A stretch of DNA of 64,000 nucleotides from Liriodendron chinense (GCA_003013855.2 ML058408.1:7293356-7357355); one strand, 5' to 3'; shown: positions 34,701 through 46,281, counted from the stretch's first letter. Program-made: numbers and translations. The notes: generated by a model from the sequence alone, not told the origin.

Positions 34701-37240
34701 AATCCAGAATAACCATCGTAGCCAATGCCAATAATGAACTCGTGCCAACTAGAGTCACTACCGGTTGGAGAATGTGCATTGACTACAGGAAGCTAAACAC
34801 TGTCACGAGGAAAGACCACTTCCCCCTACCATTTGTTGATCAAATTTTAGAACGGTTGGCGGGTCATTCCCACTTTTGCTTCCTTGATGGCTATTCAGGG
34901 TACAACCAAATAGAAATTGCCCGTGAAGACCAAGAAAAGACTACATTCACATGTCCATTCAGCACTTTCGCCTACCGACGGATGCCATTTGGACTATGTA
35001 ATGCCCCTGCCACCTTTCAGCGTTGTATGATGAGTATCTTTTCTGACATGGTGGGGACCATTCTCGAAGTCTTCATGGATAATTTTTCCATATTTGGTTG
35101 TAGCTTTGATGAGTGCCTTGAGCACTTGAAGTCTGTGCTGAAAAGATGTGAAGAGAAGAATCTTGTGCTCAATTGGGAGAAGTGTCACTTCATGGTTCAA
35201 AAGGGAATTGTACTTGGTCACATCGTTTCACAAAATGGAATCGAGGTGGACAAAGCGAAAATTGATCTTATCTTTAACCTTCCACCACCCAAAAGCATAC
35301 GAGATGTATGGTCCTTTTTAGGACACGCAGGATTTTACAGAAGGTTCATAAAGGACTTCAGTTCACTCTCTCGCCCTTTATGTAACCTACTTCAAAAGGA
35401 AAATTCATTCGAGTGGAATGAAGAATGTCAAAAGGCCTTTACCACCCTTAAAGGTATGTTGACATGTGCTCCCATAATGCAACCACCTGATTGGAGCATT
35501 CCTTTTGAGATTATGTGTGATGCTAGTGATTATGCTATTGGGGCCGTGTTAGGTCAAAGAAAAGAGAAAAAGTCATGTGTCATCTACTATGCAAGTAGAA
35601 CCCTAAACTCAGCCCAAGCAAACTACACCACTACTGAAAAGGAACTTTTAGCCGTAGTTTTTGCTTTGGACAAGTTTAGGTCCTACTTGATTGGATCCAA
35701 GATCATTATATTCACTGACCATGCCGCGCTTAAGTATCTTCTTTCTAAGAAGGATGCTAAACCACGGTTGTTACGATGGATCCTTCTACTCCAGGAGTTC
35801 GACATAGAAATACGTGATAAGAAAGGAGTAGAGAATGTAGTAGCTGACCATCTTTCTCGACTTGTCCTCACTGATTCCCCTGAAACGACGGCGATCAATG
35901 ACATGTTCCCTGATGAACAACTTTTTGCTGTTTCCCAATTGCCATGGTATGCGGACATTGCTAACTATCTTGCTACAGGTACAATTCCTACATATTGGAA
36001 AAAGCAAGATAAAGATAAATTCTTCACGGAGGTGCGGAAATTCCTATGGGACGACCAATACTTATTCAAGTATTGTCCCGATCAAATTATAAGGAGATGT
36101 GTGCCGGATGAGGAACAACAAAGTATCATCTCCTTCTGTCATTCTCAGGCATGTGGTGGCCACTTTTCGGCTAAAAAGACCACAGTGAAAATTCTGTAAT
36201 GTGGGTTTTATTGGCCCACCATGTTCAAAGATACACATGAGTTTTGCAAAGCATGTGAACCTTGTCAGAAATTAGGAGGAATCTCCCGTAGAAATATGAT
36301 GCCACTCAATCCCATCTTAATAATCGAAATTTTTTATTGTTGGGGCATCGATTTCATGGGCCCATTCCCATCTTCTTTTGGAAACTTATACATCTTGCTT
36401 GTCGTTGATTATGTTTCCAAATGGGTCGAGGCCATCCCTTGCCGGAATAATGACCATAAAACGATCATTCGATTTTTAAAAGAAAATATTCTTTCCCGGT
36501 TTGGAACGCCTCGAGTCATCATAAGTGATGGAGGGTCTCACTTTTGCAATCACCCTTTTGAAACCTTAATAAAGAAATATGGCGTAACACACAAAGTGAG
36601 CACTCCCTATCACCCACAAACTAGTGGACAAGCTGAGATATCCAATAGGGAGATTAAACACATTTTAGAGAAAACAGTGAACCCCGATCGCAAGGATTGG
36701 TCGCTTCGGCTTACCGATGCGCTTTGGGCTTACCGTACTGCTTTCAATACCTCTATTGGAATGTCTCCCTATAGACTTGTCTATGGGAAGGCTTGTCACT
36801 TGCTTGTGGAGTTGGAACATAGGGCATATTGGGCTATTAAGAAGATGAATTTCAATTCTGACAAGGCAAGCTCGTTACGCAAACTACAATTGAATGAACT
36901 TGCAGAAATCCGGAATGAAGCTTATGAGAATGCGAGAATTTACAAGGACAAGACGAAGATATTCCATGATAAGAATATTCTTCGCAAGACATTCACGATC
37001 AATCAAAAAGTCCTCATGTATAATTCTCGCTTACATCTATTTCCGGGAAAATTGAGATCTCGATGGACCGATCCCTACATTGTGCAAACTGTCTATCCAT
37101 ATGGGACTGTCGAGCTATTGAATCCGAGGAACGGTAACATTTTTAAGGCAAATGGGCAGCGATTAAAGCCGTTCTTTGAGAAATTTCCTTCAGAAGGTAT
37201 GTCCATACCCCTGAATGATCCTGTGTATCAGGATGATTGA
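31793..37240 (+). pseudogene. gag-pol: A1 gag-pol polyprotein, one internal stop and two catalytic substitutions
   Basis: The start at 31793 (MPHWARDSNNRL) matches the gag starts of A3 and the B elements. Order: gag (LLPKFHGLDSESAY), CCHC zinc knuckle CGICAGNQHATQDC (32780-32821), protease, RT, RNase H (MCDASDYAIGAVLGQ, TEKELLAVVF, FTDHAALKYL), integrase (HHCC finger, DFMGPFPSS, ISDGGSHF, GQAEISNREI). The same frame runs to TGA at 37238-37240, 1815 codons, broken only by TAA at 36197-36199 in the integrase finger, where B3 has CAG. The protease site reads LGLGASVN where B copies have LDLGAS (GAC to GGC, 33728-33730). The RT motif is FMDN where B3 has FMDD (GAT to AAT, 35081-35083). It is therefore inactive despite an almost intact frame. 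Confidence 0.95.
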
Positions 37241-38368
37241 TCTCCTAGTCTGACGGAGGTATAGAGTAGTTAGGATTAGGATTTTGTTGCTTTGGTTTAC
37301 TTTTGCTTAGGTTTGTTAGAAGGAGGAGGAATTCCAATTTTCACCCTCTCAGGTACTATCACTCCTCACTCCCTTGTATTTTTCAAATTGCTCTCATGTT
37401 TTGCTCATTGCACATCTTTTACATTGAGGACAATGCAAGATTTGGTTGGGGGGTGTAGGATCACTTGGATGAATCCAGCGTTTTGCAACATTTCAAGCAA
37501 TTATTATGTGGAAATTTTTCGATTTTTCAAAAATTCGAAACTCTTTTGGAAAGCATCGGTTCTATGCATTCCAAATGATATGAGCATAAGAGGAGGAGAT
37601 ATGAAGTGTATGGGGCTGTATGTCTGGAATCTCTCATAGCATAATGGTTTTATATGTGAATTCCCCTATTTCTGTGATTGATAGAAAATCTGAACACTTT
37701 TACACCTAGTCCACATTACACGATTTTCATGGGCTGAAGGGACTATGAGATTTATGGATTAGCTAGACTTTGAATTAAGGTATTGAGAAATCAGGCCCGG
37801 GTACTTTGTCCATCCTTGTCCATGGGAAAACAACGGAAGATATGGATTTTTAAAATTCCTATCTAAATTAAAAGAAAAAGGAAAAGGAAGGATGAAATTG
37901 GGAATGATGGAAAATTGGTGGAAAATTCCGATTAGGGCTACCTACTACCAACCGGGGGATGGTCTACCCGTAACCAAAGCCGAAAATGGGACGTAGTGTG
38001 AAAGTCGTCGGAAGGACGGTAAGGCAAATTCCTGTCATTGGCTTGATGTGGCTCCATGTACCTTGAGTTCTAAAGTTTAGTTGATCTGTGAAGAAAATAA
38101 TCCTAGAAACTCGTGAGATGAATTTTCACTGTCCACACTAGGTTGAATTTGTTCAAGTTCTTCTATTTATCAACCAATCAGCGGGAATTTCATATGAATG
38201 CTTATTATGTTTTAAGAGCTTACGGTTTCAACCTCTGTCACCTAATATTTCTGAATCTTACACTTATGCACCTTGGGACGCATAGAAGGATAATTTCTAA
38301 GGGAGAGTTGAGTTTTTGAAGAATGGAATTGGTTTCACGCATGTTTTGCTCGGGACTAGCAAAATGCT
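37241..38368 (+). other. A1 3' untranslated region
   Basis: 1.13 kb without a credible frame; no env-like protein. It is clearly related to 54661-55830 (B2) and 63290-64000 (B3), including GATCTCCTAGTCTGA right after the pol stop, a G-rich tract TTGGTTGGGGGGTG (37443-37456) and GGGGGATGGTCTACCCGTAA near 37955. Confidence 0.8.
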
Positions 38369-38379
38369 GGTTGGGGGGT
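38369..38379 (+). promoter_or_regulatory. A1 polypurine-like tract
   Basis: GGTTGGGGGG directly before the first base of the 3' LTR. The last five bases (GGGGT, 38375-38379) are also the left copy of the target duplication of the solo LTR that follows. Confidence 0.75.
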
Positions 38380-39969
38380 TGTTGAGCTCTTAATTGTGCA
38401 TATTCTAACCCCAATTCATCACTCATTATGCACGGTTTACATGTTTAAAGGACTATTCTAATGTATGATTTGGGATTGTAGGAACAAGAGGGAGATTTCA
38501 CAAATTGAAGACTAAATGGAGCTCTGAAGACCATAGGATGAAGAGAAAATAAGGACCAAAGAAAGCCAAGGCAAGGAGAGAAGAGAAAAGAAGAAAGAAA
38601 GAAAGAAATAAAGGAGAAAGAAGGCTAGACCGGTCGGCTGACCGGTCAGCCAAAGACGCCCGACCGGTCAAGACCGGTCGGCCACCCATTACATGCCAAG
38701 GAGACACACTGATTTCCAGGCCGACCGGTCATGACCGGTCGGCCATAGCTGCTGGATTGATCAGGGAACAAGCCCGACTAGTCATGACCAGTCGGCCAGG
38801 CCTAGTCCGACCGGTCCAGACCGGTCGGCCATGTGCAAAACGGCTGTTTCTAATTCCGGCTCCGTATTTCTTTGCGCAATTGCGTAGTTTTACGCGAAAT
38901 CTGGAGTTCTCTTGCGTAAAGGACACCTCCAAGCTATAAAAGGATGTCTTCCCTTCATACCAGAGGGAGGCTAGGACGTGGGGATTGCTCAGGAGACGGA
39001 TTTGACTTCGGATTTCTAGTTTTCTTCCTGTTTTAGTTATTTTTTTTTATGTTTTTAGAGGCTTCTAGTTCAAGGATGTTAGAGATGAACTAAAACCTCT
39101 TAGCTAGGGCTAAGAGGTGAAGCTTTTGATTTATTTTTGATGGATTGATGCAACTTAGGTTTCCTTTTATGTTTTAATTGATGAATTTTAGTTCTATATG
39201 AGTTTGAATCAAGTACTATGTTGGTTTTTACTTTGATCTCTTGATGACTCCGGGCTCATGTGATTCTTAGTGATCCTCACTTAGTATCTTAGCTTTTGAG
39301 CATTGTTCATGCTTGTGTAGTGCATTGATCTACCATTGACTCTGGGTATGGTAGACGCTTTGATTGCCTTGTATGCAATGGCCTGATTTTCATGTGGGAA
39401 CTCATGCAACTAAAATCTTATCTTTTGTATATAATCTGGAATAGTTGTTTATTGATTGATTTTAATTTAATTAGAGTTCTAATCATGAGTTGTAATCAAG
39501 TCTAGTGACAGGATTTGGTGAAGACTATGGTTGTGAATCTCAACTAGATTGGAAAGAGGCTTGGCCTATACAATTGAGTGTGCCCAAGGCCTGAGCATGG
39601 TTGTGGGAATCAAATCAATGAATAAACACTTGTTTTAGATAATTGTTGATTGAACCGCTCTATATTCCAATCGGATAGAGATAGGAATTCGATTCCGATT
39701 GAGTTATGAGAGACCTAGTTGTGTTGATGCATTGAAACCTATCAAAAGTGGATCCTTGGCGCTCTAGTGCCTTTTTAGATTGAAATTACCTTAACAATTC
39801 ACTGTTTAAACTCAATTCATTGTTTTTCAGCTTTAGTTCTTAATAGGATCTTAATTGCTAGTTGTTTTAGTTAAATCCTAAGAATACCCATACATAAATC
39901 TCTGTGGGAACGACACTCGGTCTTTCCGAATTATTACTACTTCGCAACCCTACACTTGGGGAGTGAACA
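38380..39969 (+). repeat. Solo A-type LTR at the A1 PPT/3' LTR junction (1590 bp)
   Basis: From TGTTGAGCTC to GAGTGAACA, flanked by a perfect GGGGT (38375-38379 and 39970-39974). The insertion point is after the first base of the A1 3' LTR. The interior matches the A3 LTR (819-2188) rather than the A1 LTRs. It has the inverted-repeat array at 38628-38833, TATA box at 38934-38943 and leader hairpin at 39096-39117. It depends on A1 for its site, so it is younger than A1. Confidence 0.95.
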
Positions 39970-39973
39970 GGGG

Positions 39974-41548
39974 TGTTGAGCTCTTAATTGTGCATATTCT
40001 AACCCCAATTCATCACTCATTGTGCGAGGTTTGCATGGTTTATAGATGAATCTAATGCATGTTTTGTGACTTCAGGATTGAGAGTGGACTCCACCTAATT
40101 GAAGACAATGAGGGCATATTTGGGACTATTCTGATGAAGATTACTTGAGGACCAAAGAAGAAAAGAAGAGAGAAAGTGAAAGAAAGGAGCAAGGAAAGAA
40201 AGAAAAGGAAGAAATAAAAAAGCAGGAAGACTGCCGACCGGTCTTGACCGGTCGGCCAATGGAGCCAGACCGGTCTTGACCGGTCAGCTGTTCATGCTGG
40301 ACTAAGGCTAAAGACGTCCGACCGGTCAACATGGTTGCTAGATCAATGATGAATAGGCCCGACCGGTCTTGACCAATCGGCCATGCCTGCTGGACCACTG
40401 TTGAAGAGGCTAGACCGGTCGTGACCGGTCGGCCAGCCCAGTTCGACCGGTCCAGACCGGTCGGCCAATGTGAAAAATTAGAACTTCTATTCCTGGCCCG
40501 ATTTCTTCTGCGCACTGCATAACTCTTATGCAGTTTCTCGATTCTTCTGAAGTTGCGGAGCCTCCAGACTATAAAAGGACACCTAGAGATCGTTCCTAGG
40601 GTATCTAAGAAGGGTTGAAGCAAGCTTAGAGGCGGAGGAAGTGAATTTTGGAGTTCCACAACTCCTTGGAGTTTGTCTTTGCTGTTTTTATGAACTTTGT
40701 AGTTGTTTCATGTTTCCTTGGATCATGAGCAGCTAAACCTCTTAGCTAGGGCTAAGAGGTGAAGCTTGTAGTGGATCAAGATGTTTCAATTCGTAGCTAG
40801 CTGGTTTTAAGTATGGAATTCATGATTATGGACTATGGTTTGAAGTTTATACAAGATTTTAAGTAAGTTTTTCTTAGTCTTATGATGACTCATGGATGTT
40901 TGGGAGAGTTACTTAATTTCTTAATTGATTTGTATCAGTCTAGACCTGTATGATCCGAGGAATCGGAGTGCGCTCTAGTACTATGATCTTCATGAAGGAA
41001 CTTCCTACCAAAGTTCTATTTTTCTGATTTTCTGTAATATGTATGGATTGTGCATGAGATTTGAATCAAGCTCAAATCCTGATCTAGCCTTGTCTTGTGA
41101 CAGGACTTGAGGATGGTTATGATTGTGAACTAGACCTTTTGGAAAGGGGAATGACCTATGCAATTGAGCATGCTCAGCTCAGCCTACATTGAGTGAATCT
41201 TATGCATAGCACTTATATATTACAGATTGTTTGGTTTAACAGCTCTATCATCCGACTAGATAGACCTTAATGTCGATTCTAGTTGAGAGAATGAGAAACC
41301 ACAGCGGATTGAACATCAAGGATTGCTACAAGTGGATCCTTGAACCCCTAGTGCCTTTTTTTATAATTGTCTACATTCAAATTAGTTTAAAAATGTTATT
41401 CACTTCAATTCTATTCAAAATCTGATTATTAGCTTTTAATAGACACTTTTGGATGTGTTTGTGAAATACTACATAAGTCCCTGTGGATTGACCTCGGTCT
41501 TACCGAGCTTATTACTACATCGCAACCCTACACTTGGGGAAGCGAACA
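39974..41548 (+). repeat. A1 3' LTR (1575 bp)
   Basis: Pairs with 29638-31223. It lacks about 11 bases in the third array unit (near 40322). TATA box is at 40569-40577 and the leader hairpin at 40738-40759. It is followed by TGGCT, the right target duplication, and then T2 gag. Confidence 0.95.
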
Positions 41549-42254
41549 TGGCTTGAGACGGTAGTGGCGGTACACGTCCGAACACAACGTTTCTCGGGCG
41601 AGCTTGTGGTTCGGCGGTGGCTGGTTCTCCTGCTGCCCCCTGGCATTCCTCCACAGACTATCGAGTAGGTACGGCTGGGCTTCTGTTTACCCCCTGGGCA
41701 ACTAGAGCCAACAGTGCTTCTTTCATCTCTCTCATCTCTCTGGCTGTGTCCTCTTGGACCTCGATAATCTCATCTATCTATTCTTGGATTGGAGGCAGCT
41801 CTGGGTATCGCTCACTCGCCTCTACTTCGGTGACCTGCACCATCATGACTTGCGCTCGCTGCGGCCTCGTCTTGATCACGGCGGCTTCAGTAGGGATTGT
41901 CTTCATCATCGTCTTAGTCGACTGTCGAACAGCGGATCTATTCGGTATCTTGGCTGACAGCGCTATCTTCGGTATCGCTGGGAAGTCGATATCGGCGAAG
42001 GAGAACTCTGGCCTGGCTGACACGGTAGTTCTGCTGGAGTTGCGGGTGTCGCCCCTGTAGACTGGCTTCCACCGTCTCTCCATTCTGCCCTGTACCCTCA
42101 CTGTCATCTCTGTCTCAGCTGGAATAACCTTCTTGTTCTCAGTCTTCTTGACGGTCTTGCGCTTCTGCACAATCTGCCATCCGGCTTCAGAGGTTGCTGC
42201 CAAATGGGGGAAGTAGAATCCTCTAGACGTTAAGAAGATCATCATAGATGCCAT
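41549..42254 (-). pseudogene. gag: T2 gag N-terminal part
   Basis: The minus-strand start at 42254 opens MASMMIFLTSRGFYFPHLAA, then a basic stretch (VQKRKTVKKTENKK) and an acidic one. A stop lies at about 41776, where TAG follows PELPPIQE. The frame then continues with EDTAREMREMKEALLALV, another stop near 41655, and ends in RVPPLPSQA at the A1 insertion point; it resumes at 29637 with AREELSQ. The start is the first ATG after the CT tract. Not functional. Confidence 0.75.
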
Positions 42255-42263
42255 TTGGTTAGT

Positions 42264-42266
<3 letters not shown>

Positions 42267-42321
<55 letters not shown>
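42267..42321. repeat. (CT)n microsatellite, 55 bp
   Basis: Uninterrupted TC repeat just upstream of the T2 gag start (GA on the T2 sense strand). It yields a spurious Arg-Glu repeat frame. Confidence 0.97.
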
Positions 42322-42324
<3 letters not shown>

Positions 42325-42643
42325 CAGTCATACACCCATTAGATATTCCGCACGCTTGAGAAAAGAGAGGGGACGCGACCTTACCAATCGCGATTCGGCT
42401 TGACAGTGGATAGGTAGAAACATACAAGTACAAACTACATGCATGCTATGCAAAGCTTCGAAATCCTTTTGCCTTAAAGATGAAGGGAAGAACGTTCCCA
42501 GTGAGAGTCGCCAGTTTGGCGCCCGTGAAGGCGCCGAACATTTCTCCTTGCGGTAACCTTTCTTACGTACACATTAGTATCTGCAAATGATTTATCGCAG
42601 AATGTCTATTTACTCAGAAATAACCAGAGATTCTGGGTTCGAT
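42322..42643 (-). other. T2 leader with a second primer-site-like sequence
   Basis: Non-coding leader. At 42513-42497 the minus strand reads TGGCGACTCTCACTGGG, close to the primer site at 42660-42644 (TGACGACTCTGCTAGGG) and 147 bases further in. A nearby inverted repeat, GGCGCC, six bases, GGCGCC, is at about 42518-42535. Confidence 0.6.
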
Positions 42644-42660
42644 CCCTAGCAGAGTCGTCA
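42644..42660 (-). promoter_or_regulatory. T2 primer binding site
   Basis: Minus-strand TGACGACTCTGCTAGGG, three bases from the 5' LTR. It resembles the TGGCGACTCTGC... site of Ogre/Tat elements, usually given as tRNA-Arg; the tRNA identity is from memory and uncertain. The plus strand extends the likeness into a tRNA T-arm: CTGGG, TTCGATC, CCTAG. Confidence 0.65.
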
Positions 42661-42663
42661 GTT

Positions 42664-45600
42664 TGTTAGAACTTAGAAAAAAAAGAAGAATCAGAACTTG
42701 CTCGTCAGCAGTCCTTCTTTCTTTTTTTTGTGTTTCTTTTATTCTAGGGGAATTCTGAGTATAGAGACATTCATAGAAAATCATTAGCAATCACAAAGTG
42801 TACACAAGAGAGAGATATCGCAAGGCGAATTTTATTCCAGAGATTCTGAGATCTTTTACATTCCAGGCTGTGATATTGGTCACGAGCCTTTAATTACATC
42901 AACGGTTGATCACCCTTGATTGGAAGGCAAAAGACTAATCCGCCGGGGATTATGGTCTTGAGTTCATGGTCGTGTAGACCTTTGTTTTCTTGTTATGGAC
43001 TGAGCCACATTTATTAGACACGCCGGATGTCTATGTCCCATTTTCTTTCGGATTGTCCGGGTTGAGAGACTGTCAGGATTCGAGTGGTGCAACTCGGGGC
43101 CCGCGCCTGTTAATGTGAACAGGTGATCGCTAGAATACACGATCCTCGAATGTTGGTCGGCATGACCCAAGGCCTGCGCCCGTATTTTAATGACGGGTGA
43201 CCTTAGGAAAGCACTCCGCAACGTTCCCGAACGAGGTTTTTAATCGAGTGATGCAACTCTGGGCCCGCGCCTGTTACTGTGAACAAGTGACCGCTGGAAT
43301 ACACGAACATCAAAATGTTGGTCGGCATAACCTAAAGCCCGCGCCCGTATTTTTATGACGGGTGACCTTAGGAAAGCAATCCGCAACTACCTCATCAGCT
43401 CAACCGACGAACCCATTGTCGATGGGTAGGGCATCGACTGTCTTTTTCATAGTGGCAGTCCATAGCAAGATGTTTCAAGCTTAGTTAGAACTCTTTGTTT
43501 GTGGTTTCTCGTGGTAACCATAACCCCTTAGGTTTAGCCTCGGACCTTTATCCGGGATGAATAGAGCTTTGTACAGTAAAGTAAATGTATTTCTTCTGGA
43601 GTCGGGCGACTCGTCTTCGAGAGCACTCTTTCTTCTGAGTATTTTCAGTGATCTATTTGGGATCAGGTAGGCTTTGTCGAGCCAAGATCTCTTGAGGATC
43701 CAAACTCAATGGGCTGGATCGGCTATCTCCGATGCCTGTAAGTGGCTAAGTATAGGGTCCAATGGGTACCCACATATGCCAATTTCTTATGAATAATGGG
43801 GATCGGTGCCCCGTGAATGCTTGACTCGGCTGTTGGATAGCCTGAGTACTTCAGCTTTGCCTCGGCGTCTTTGAGATCGCGGTTGATTTCAACTGGCACT
43901 AGTCAATTCTCAAGCCAACAGGGCACTTCCCAGGGCTGAAAACGACTAAGTAGTGGACCTGCTTACGGTCTGATTAGGGAAATCGATGAGTATTATCGAT
44001 AACCATCTTTGAACAGGGGTGGATTACGTCAAGGAAGATCGCTGTGCGATCGGGTTTCGATTTGCTTAGCAGAAGTCGATTTCCGGGCCAACAGGGCACT
44101 TCCCAGGGCTGGAAATGACTAAGTAGTGGACCTGTTTGCGGTCTGATCAAGGAAATCGGTGAATATTGTTGATGACCTACTTGGAACAGGGGTGGCTTAT
44201 GTCCACGAAGATCGCGGTGCGATCGTGTTTCGATTTGCTTAGCAGAAGTCAATTTTCGGGCCAACAGGGCACTTCCCAGGGCTGAAAATGACTAAGTAGC
44301 GGGCCTGCCGACCGCTTGATTAGGGTATTAAAGAGTCATGAGATCGGATAACCTCGTCATGGTGCATGATTATGATGTATCATGTCAAGTAGAAGAAAAG
44401 TTTCCCTCTCGGGCTTGGTCCAATTCCGCTCGATTCTTCTCGTTTTAGGCCATTTTCGGCTCTTTCGGAAGGATTTCCGGGGCTACCAAATTGGCTAAGT
44501 GTTGGTCATTTTGGACCAAAACACTGATTTGGGCCACTTATCATTAACCGTTGGAGAATCTATCCGGTGGATGGATAGAACTCATCGAGACGCATCTAGG
44601 AGAGGCGGTTTCATCAAAATCCGATCCCGGAAGTAGGTGGGCCGCACAACGAAAGGTCCACCCCTCCCATCAGCGTCCAAGCGCATAGGGGGTGTGTACA
44701 GGCGCATGTCGCCATTTTGCAGGCGCATGTGGTGTTGCATCATCTGTTAGGCGCATGTGATCATCATCCGGGCGCATGTGCCCATTTTGCACAAAAAATA
44801 GATGAAGGAGAGGTGTTCCGGGCGTATGTGGCATTGAACATGCACCTAGAACCAAAGAGTGGGCGCATGTCTCTCCCGGACTTAGAGAAAATTCGGATTT
44901 TCCGGTGGGAAAAGCCGGCGCATGTGGTGGAATAAGCCGGCGCATGTTGGAGAAAAGCCGGCGCATGTTCCCAGCACTTAGAAAATTTCAGGATTTCTTC
45001 CTGAACTTGGGATTCCGGCGAGGAAATCCCTTTCCGGCGAGGGTTTCTGGCAAGGGAATCCACTTCGGCCAAGGCATCCGGCGAGGGGAAAGAAAGCAAG
45101 CGCATGTGGTGCTTACATCACTCTGAGGTCGGCAGGGGATGATCTTGTGCTGATGAAATGAAGCGACTTATGAAGCGACTTCACTATTTATAGGGGGTAA
45201 TCGGGTTTGGGTCCGATCCGGCGGGTATTTCCCGGCGCATGTGCCAGAAATAAAGCCAAGCGCATGTGAGAAAAATGCACTAGGCGCATGTGGAGGATCC
45301 GGGCGCATGTGATTTACTGGCGCATTTTCCGGCGCTTTTCGAAAAGGTGTTTCATTCACTCCATTTCACTAATAGGGTGCAAGCGCATGTAGTTGGAGGC
45401 CAGGCGCATGTCCTCTGCCGGCGCTTTCCCACTACTTAGCCAGACTTTCAGGATTCCGTCACTTAGAAAATTTCAGCATTTCAGCTCTGACGGGGGACCT
45501 CCAAAGGACAACTACCTTTTCTAGACATGCACTCACTGTCACCAAGCCACTTCTAGGCTATGATTGACCTCTTGAATGAACGGGATGGGGTGTGAAAGTC

Positions 45601-46281
45601 CAGATGTTGCTAATTTTGGTACTTCCTTCCTAATTTGGAGCCTCCGGGTCGGCTTGTCGTATAGGAACGTTGTTCCGGGGAGAGCGCGCATGGAAATACG
45701 CATTGTAATGACTTCAAACTTGCTATTTAAGGGTTTTGTGGTGCTCCGGATCATTTGATGGCAAAGTGCATGTCCAGTTCCGCTCTGAAATGGTAGCTGT
45801 AGGCTTACGGACCCTTTTTGGTCAGCTCCAGACGGGGATGAAACGCATTTCGAGGTGCGCAGGTAAATATATGCATCGGATGACTTCAAAACTTACAGGT
45901 TAAGGGTTTTAGGACATTTCAGATCATTTGGCGGTGAAGCGCATGTCCAGTTCCGCTCTGAAATGGTAGTTGTAGGCTTACAGACCCTTTTCGTCAGCTC
46001 TGGGCAGGGACGAAATGCATTTCGAGGTGCGCAAGTAAAAATATGCACCGGATGACTTCGAAACTTGCAGGTTAAGGGTTTTAGGACATTCCAGATCATT
46101 TGGCAGGTGAAGCGCATGTCCAGTTCCGCTCCAAAATATTGTTTACAGATTTTGGTCGCTACCAAGCGATTAGGGTTGTGTAGGCATTTTCAGGGCTTTC
46201 CTGGCCTCAAAACTTATCCAAATCATTGTCAATAGACCACGGGATGTTGTTTTACAATGGGTGTAAATTTGAGCCCCAACA
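42664..46281 (-). repeat. T2 5' LTR (3618 bp)
   Basis: Partner of 10428-13843 with the same ends. Tandem arrays: period 164 at 43080-43395, period 173 at 43914-44320 and period 173 at 45592-46135 (three anchors, one more unit than the partner). The GCGCATGTG motif array is at about 44690-45420. Minus-strand TATA box is at 45185-45194. The ATGTT duplication follows at 46282. Confidence 0.93.

Larger units (their letters stand above)
29638..41548 (+). mobile_element. A1: near-complete Athila-type retrotransposon nested in T2 gag
   Basis: LTRs are at 29638-31223 and 39974-41548. The target duplication is CGGCT (29633-29637) and TGGCT (41549-41553), one C-to-T change. Excluding the solo LTR at 38380-39969 and its duplication it is about 10.3 kb. 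By eye the LTRs differ by roughly 25-30 substitutions and one deletion of about 11 bp, so under 2%. It has a tRNA-Asp-type primer site, a single gag-pol frame of 1815 codons with one internal stop, a 1.1-kb 3' untranslated region and a G-rich plus-strand primer tract. No env-like frame is visible. Confidence 0.95.
10428..46281 (-). mobile_element. T2: giant Tat-lineage retrotransposon with antisense PMD gene and nested guests
   Basis: Both LTRs run from TGTTAGAAC to GAGCCCCAACA in plus-strand reading. They are flanked by a perfect 5-bp duplication, ATGTT (10423-10427 and 46282-46286). The span is 35,854 bp. Removing the guests (18552-19983, 24149-26081 and 29638-41553) leaves about 20.6 kb. 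On the minus strand it has a primer site at 42660, gag from 42254, protease, RT, RNase H, second RNase H and integrase to about 21480. The convergent plus-strand gene 15011-20908 follows, then a polypurine-like tract and the 3' LTR. Size, dual RNase H and extra gene fit the Tat lineage (Ogre/Retand-like). All genes are broken. Confidence 0.93.

Noticed and set aside
37292..37639. 115-codon frame after A1 pol as an env-like gene
   Set aside because: It is not kept in the homologous regions of B2 and B3 and has no signal peptide plus transmembrane pattern that would support env.
41778..42433. Arg-Glu repeat protein frames
   Set aside because: Produced by the (CT)n microsatellite at 42267-42321 read through into gag.
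42610..42660. A tRNA gene, from the T-arm-like sequence next to the T2 LTR
   Set aside because: Only the 3' quarter of a tRNA is present; there is no anticodon arm or D arm upstream. It fits an extended primer site.
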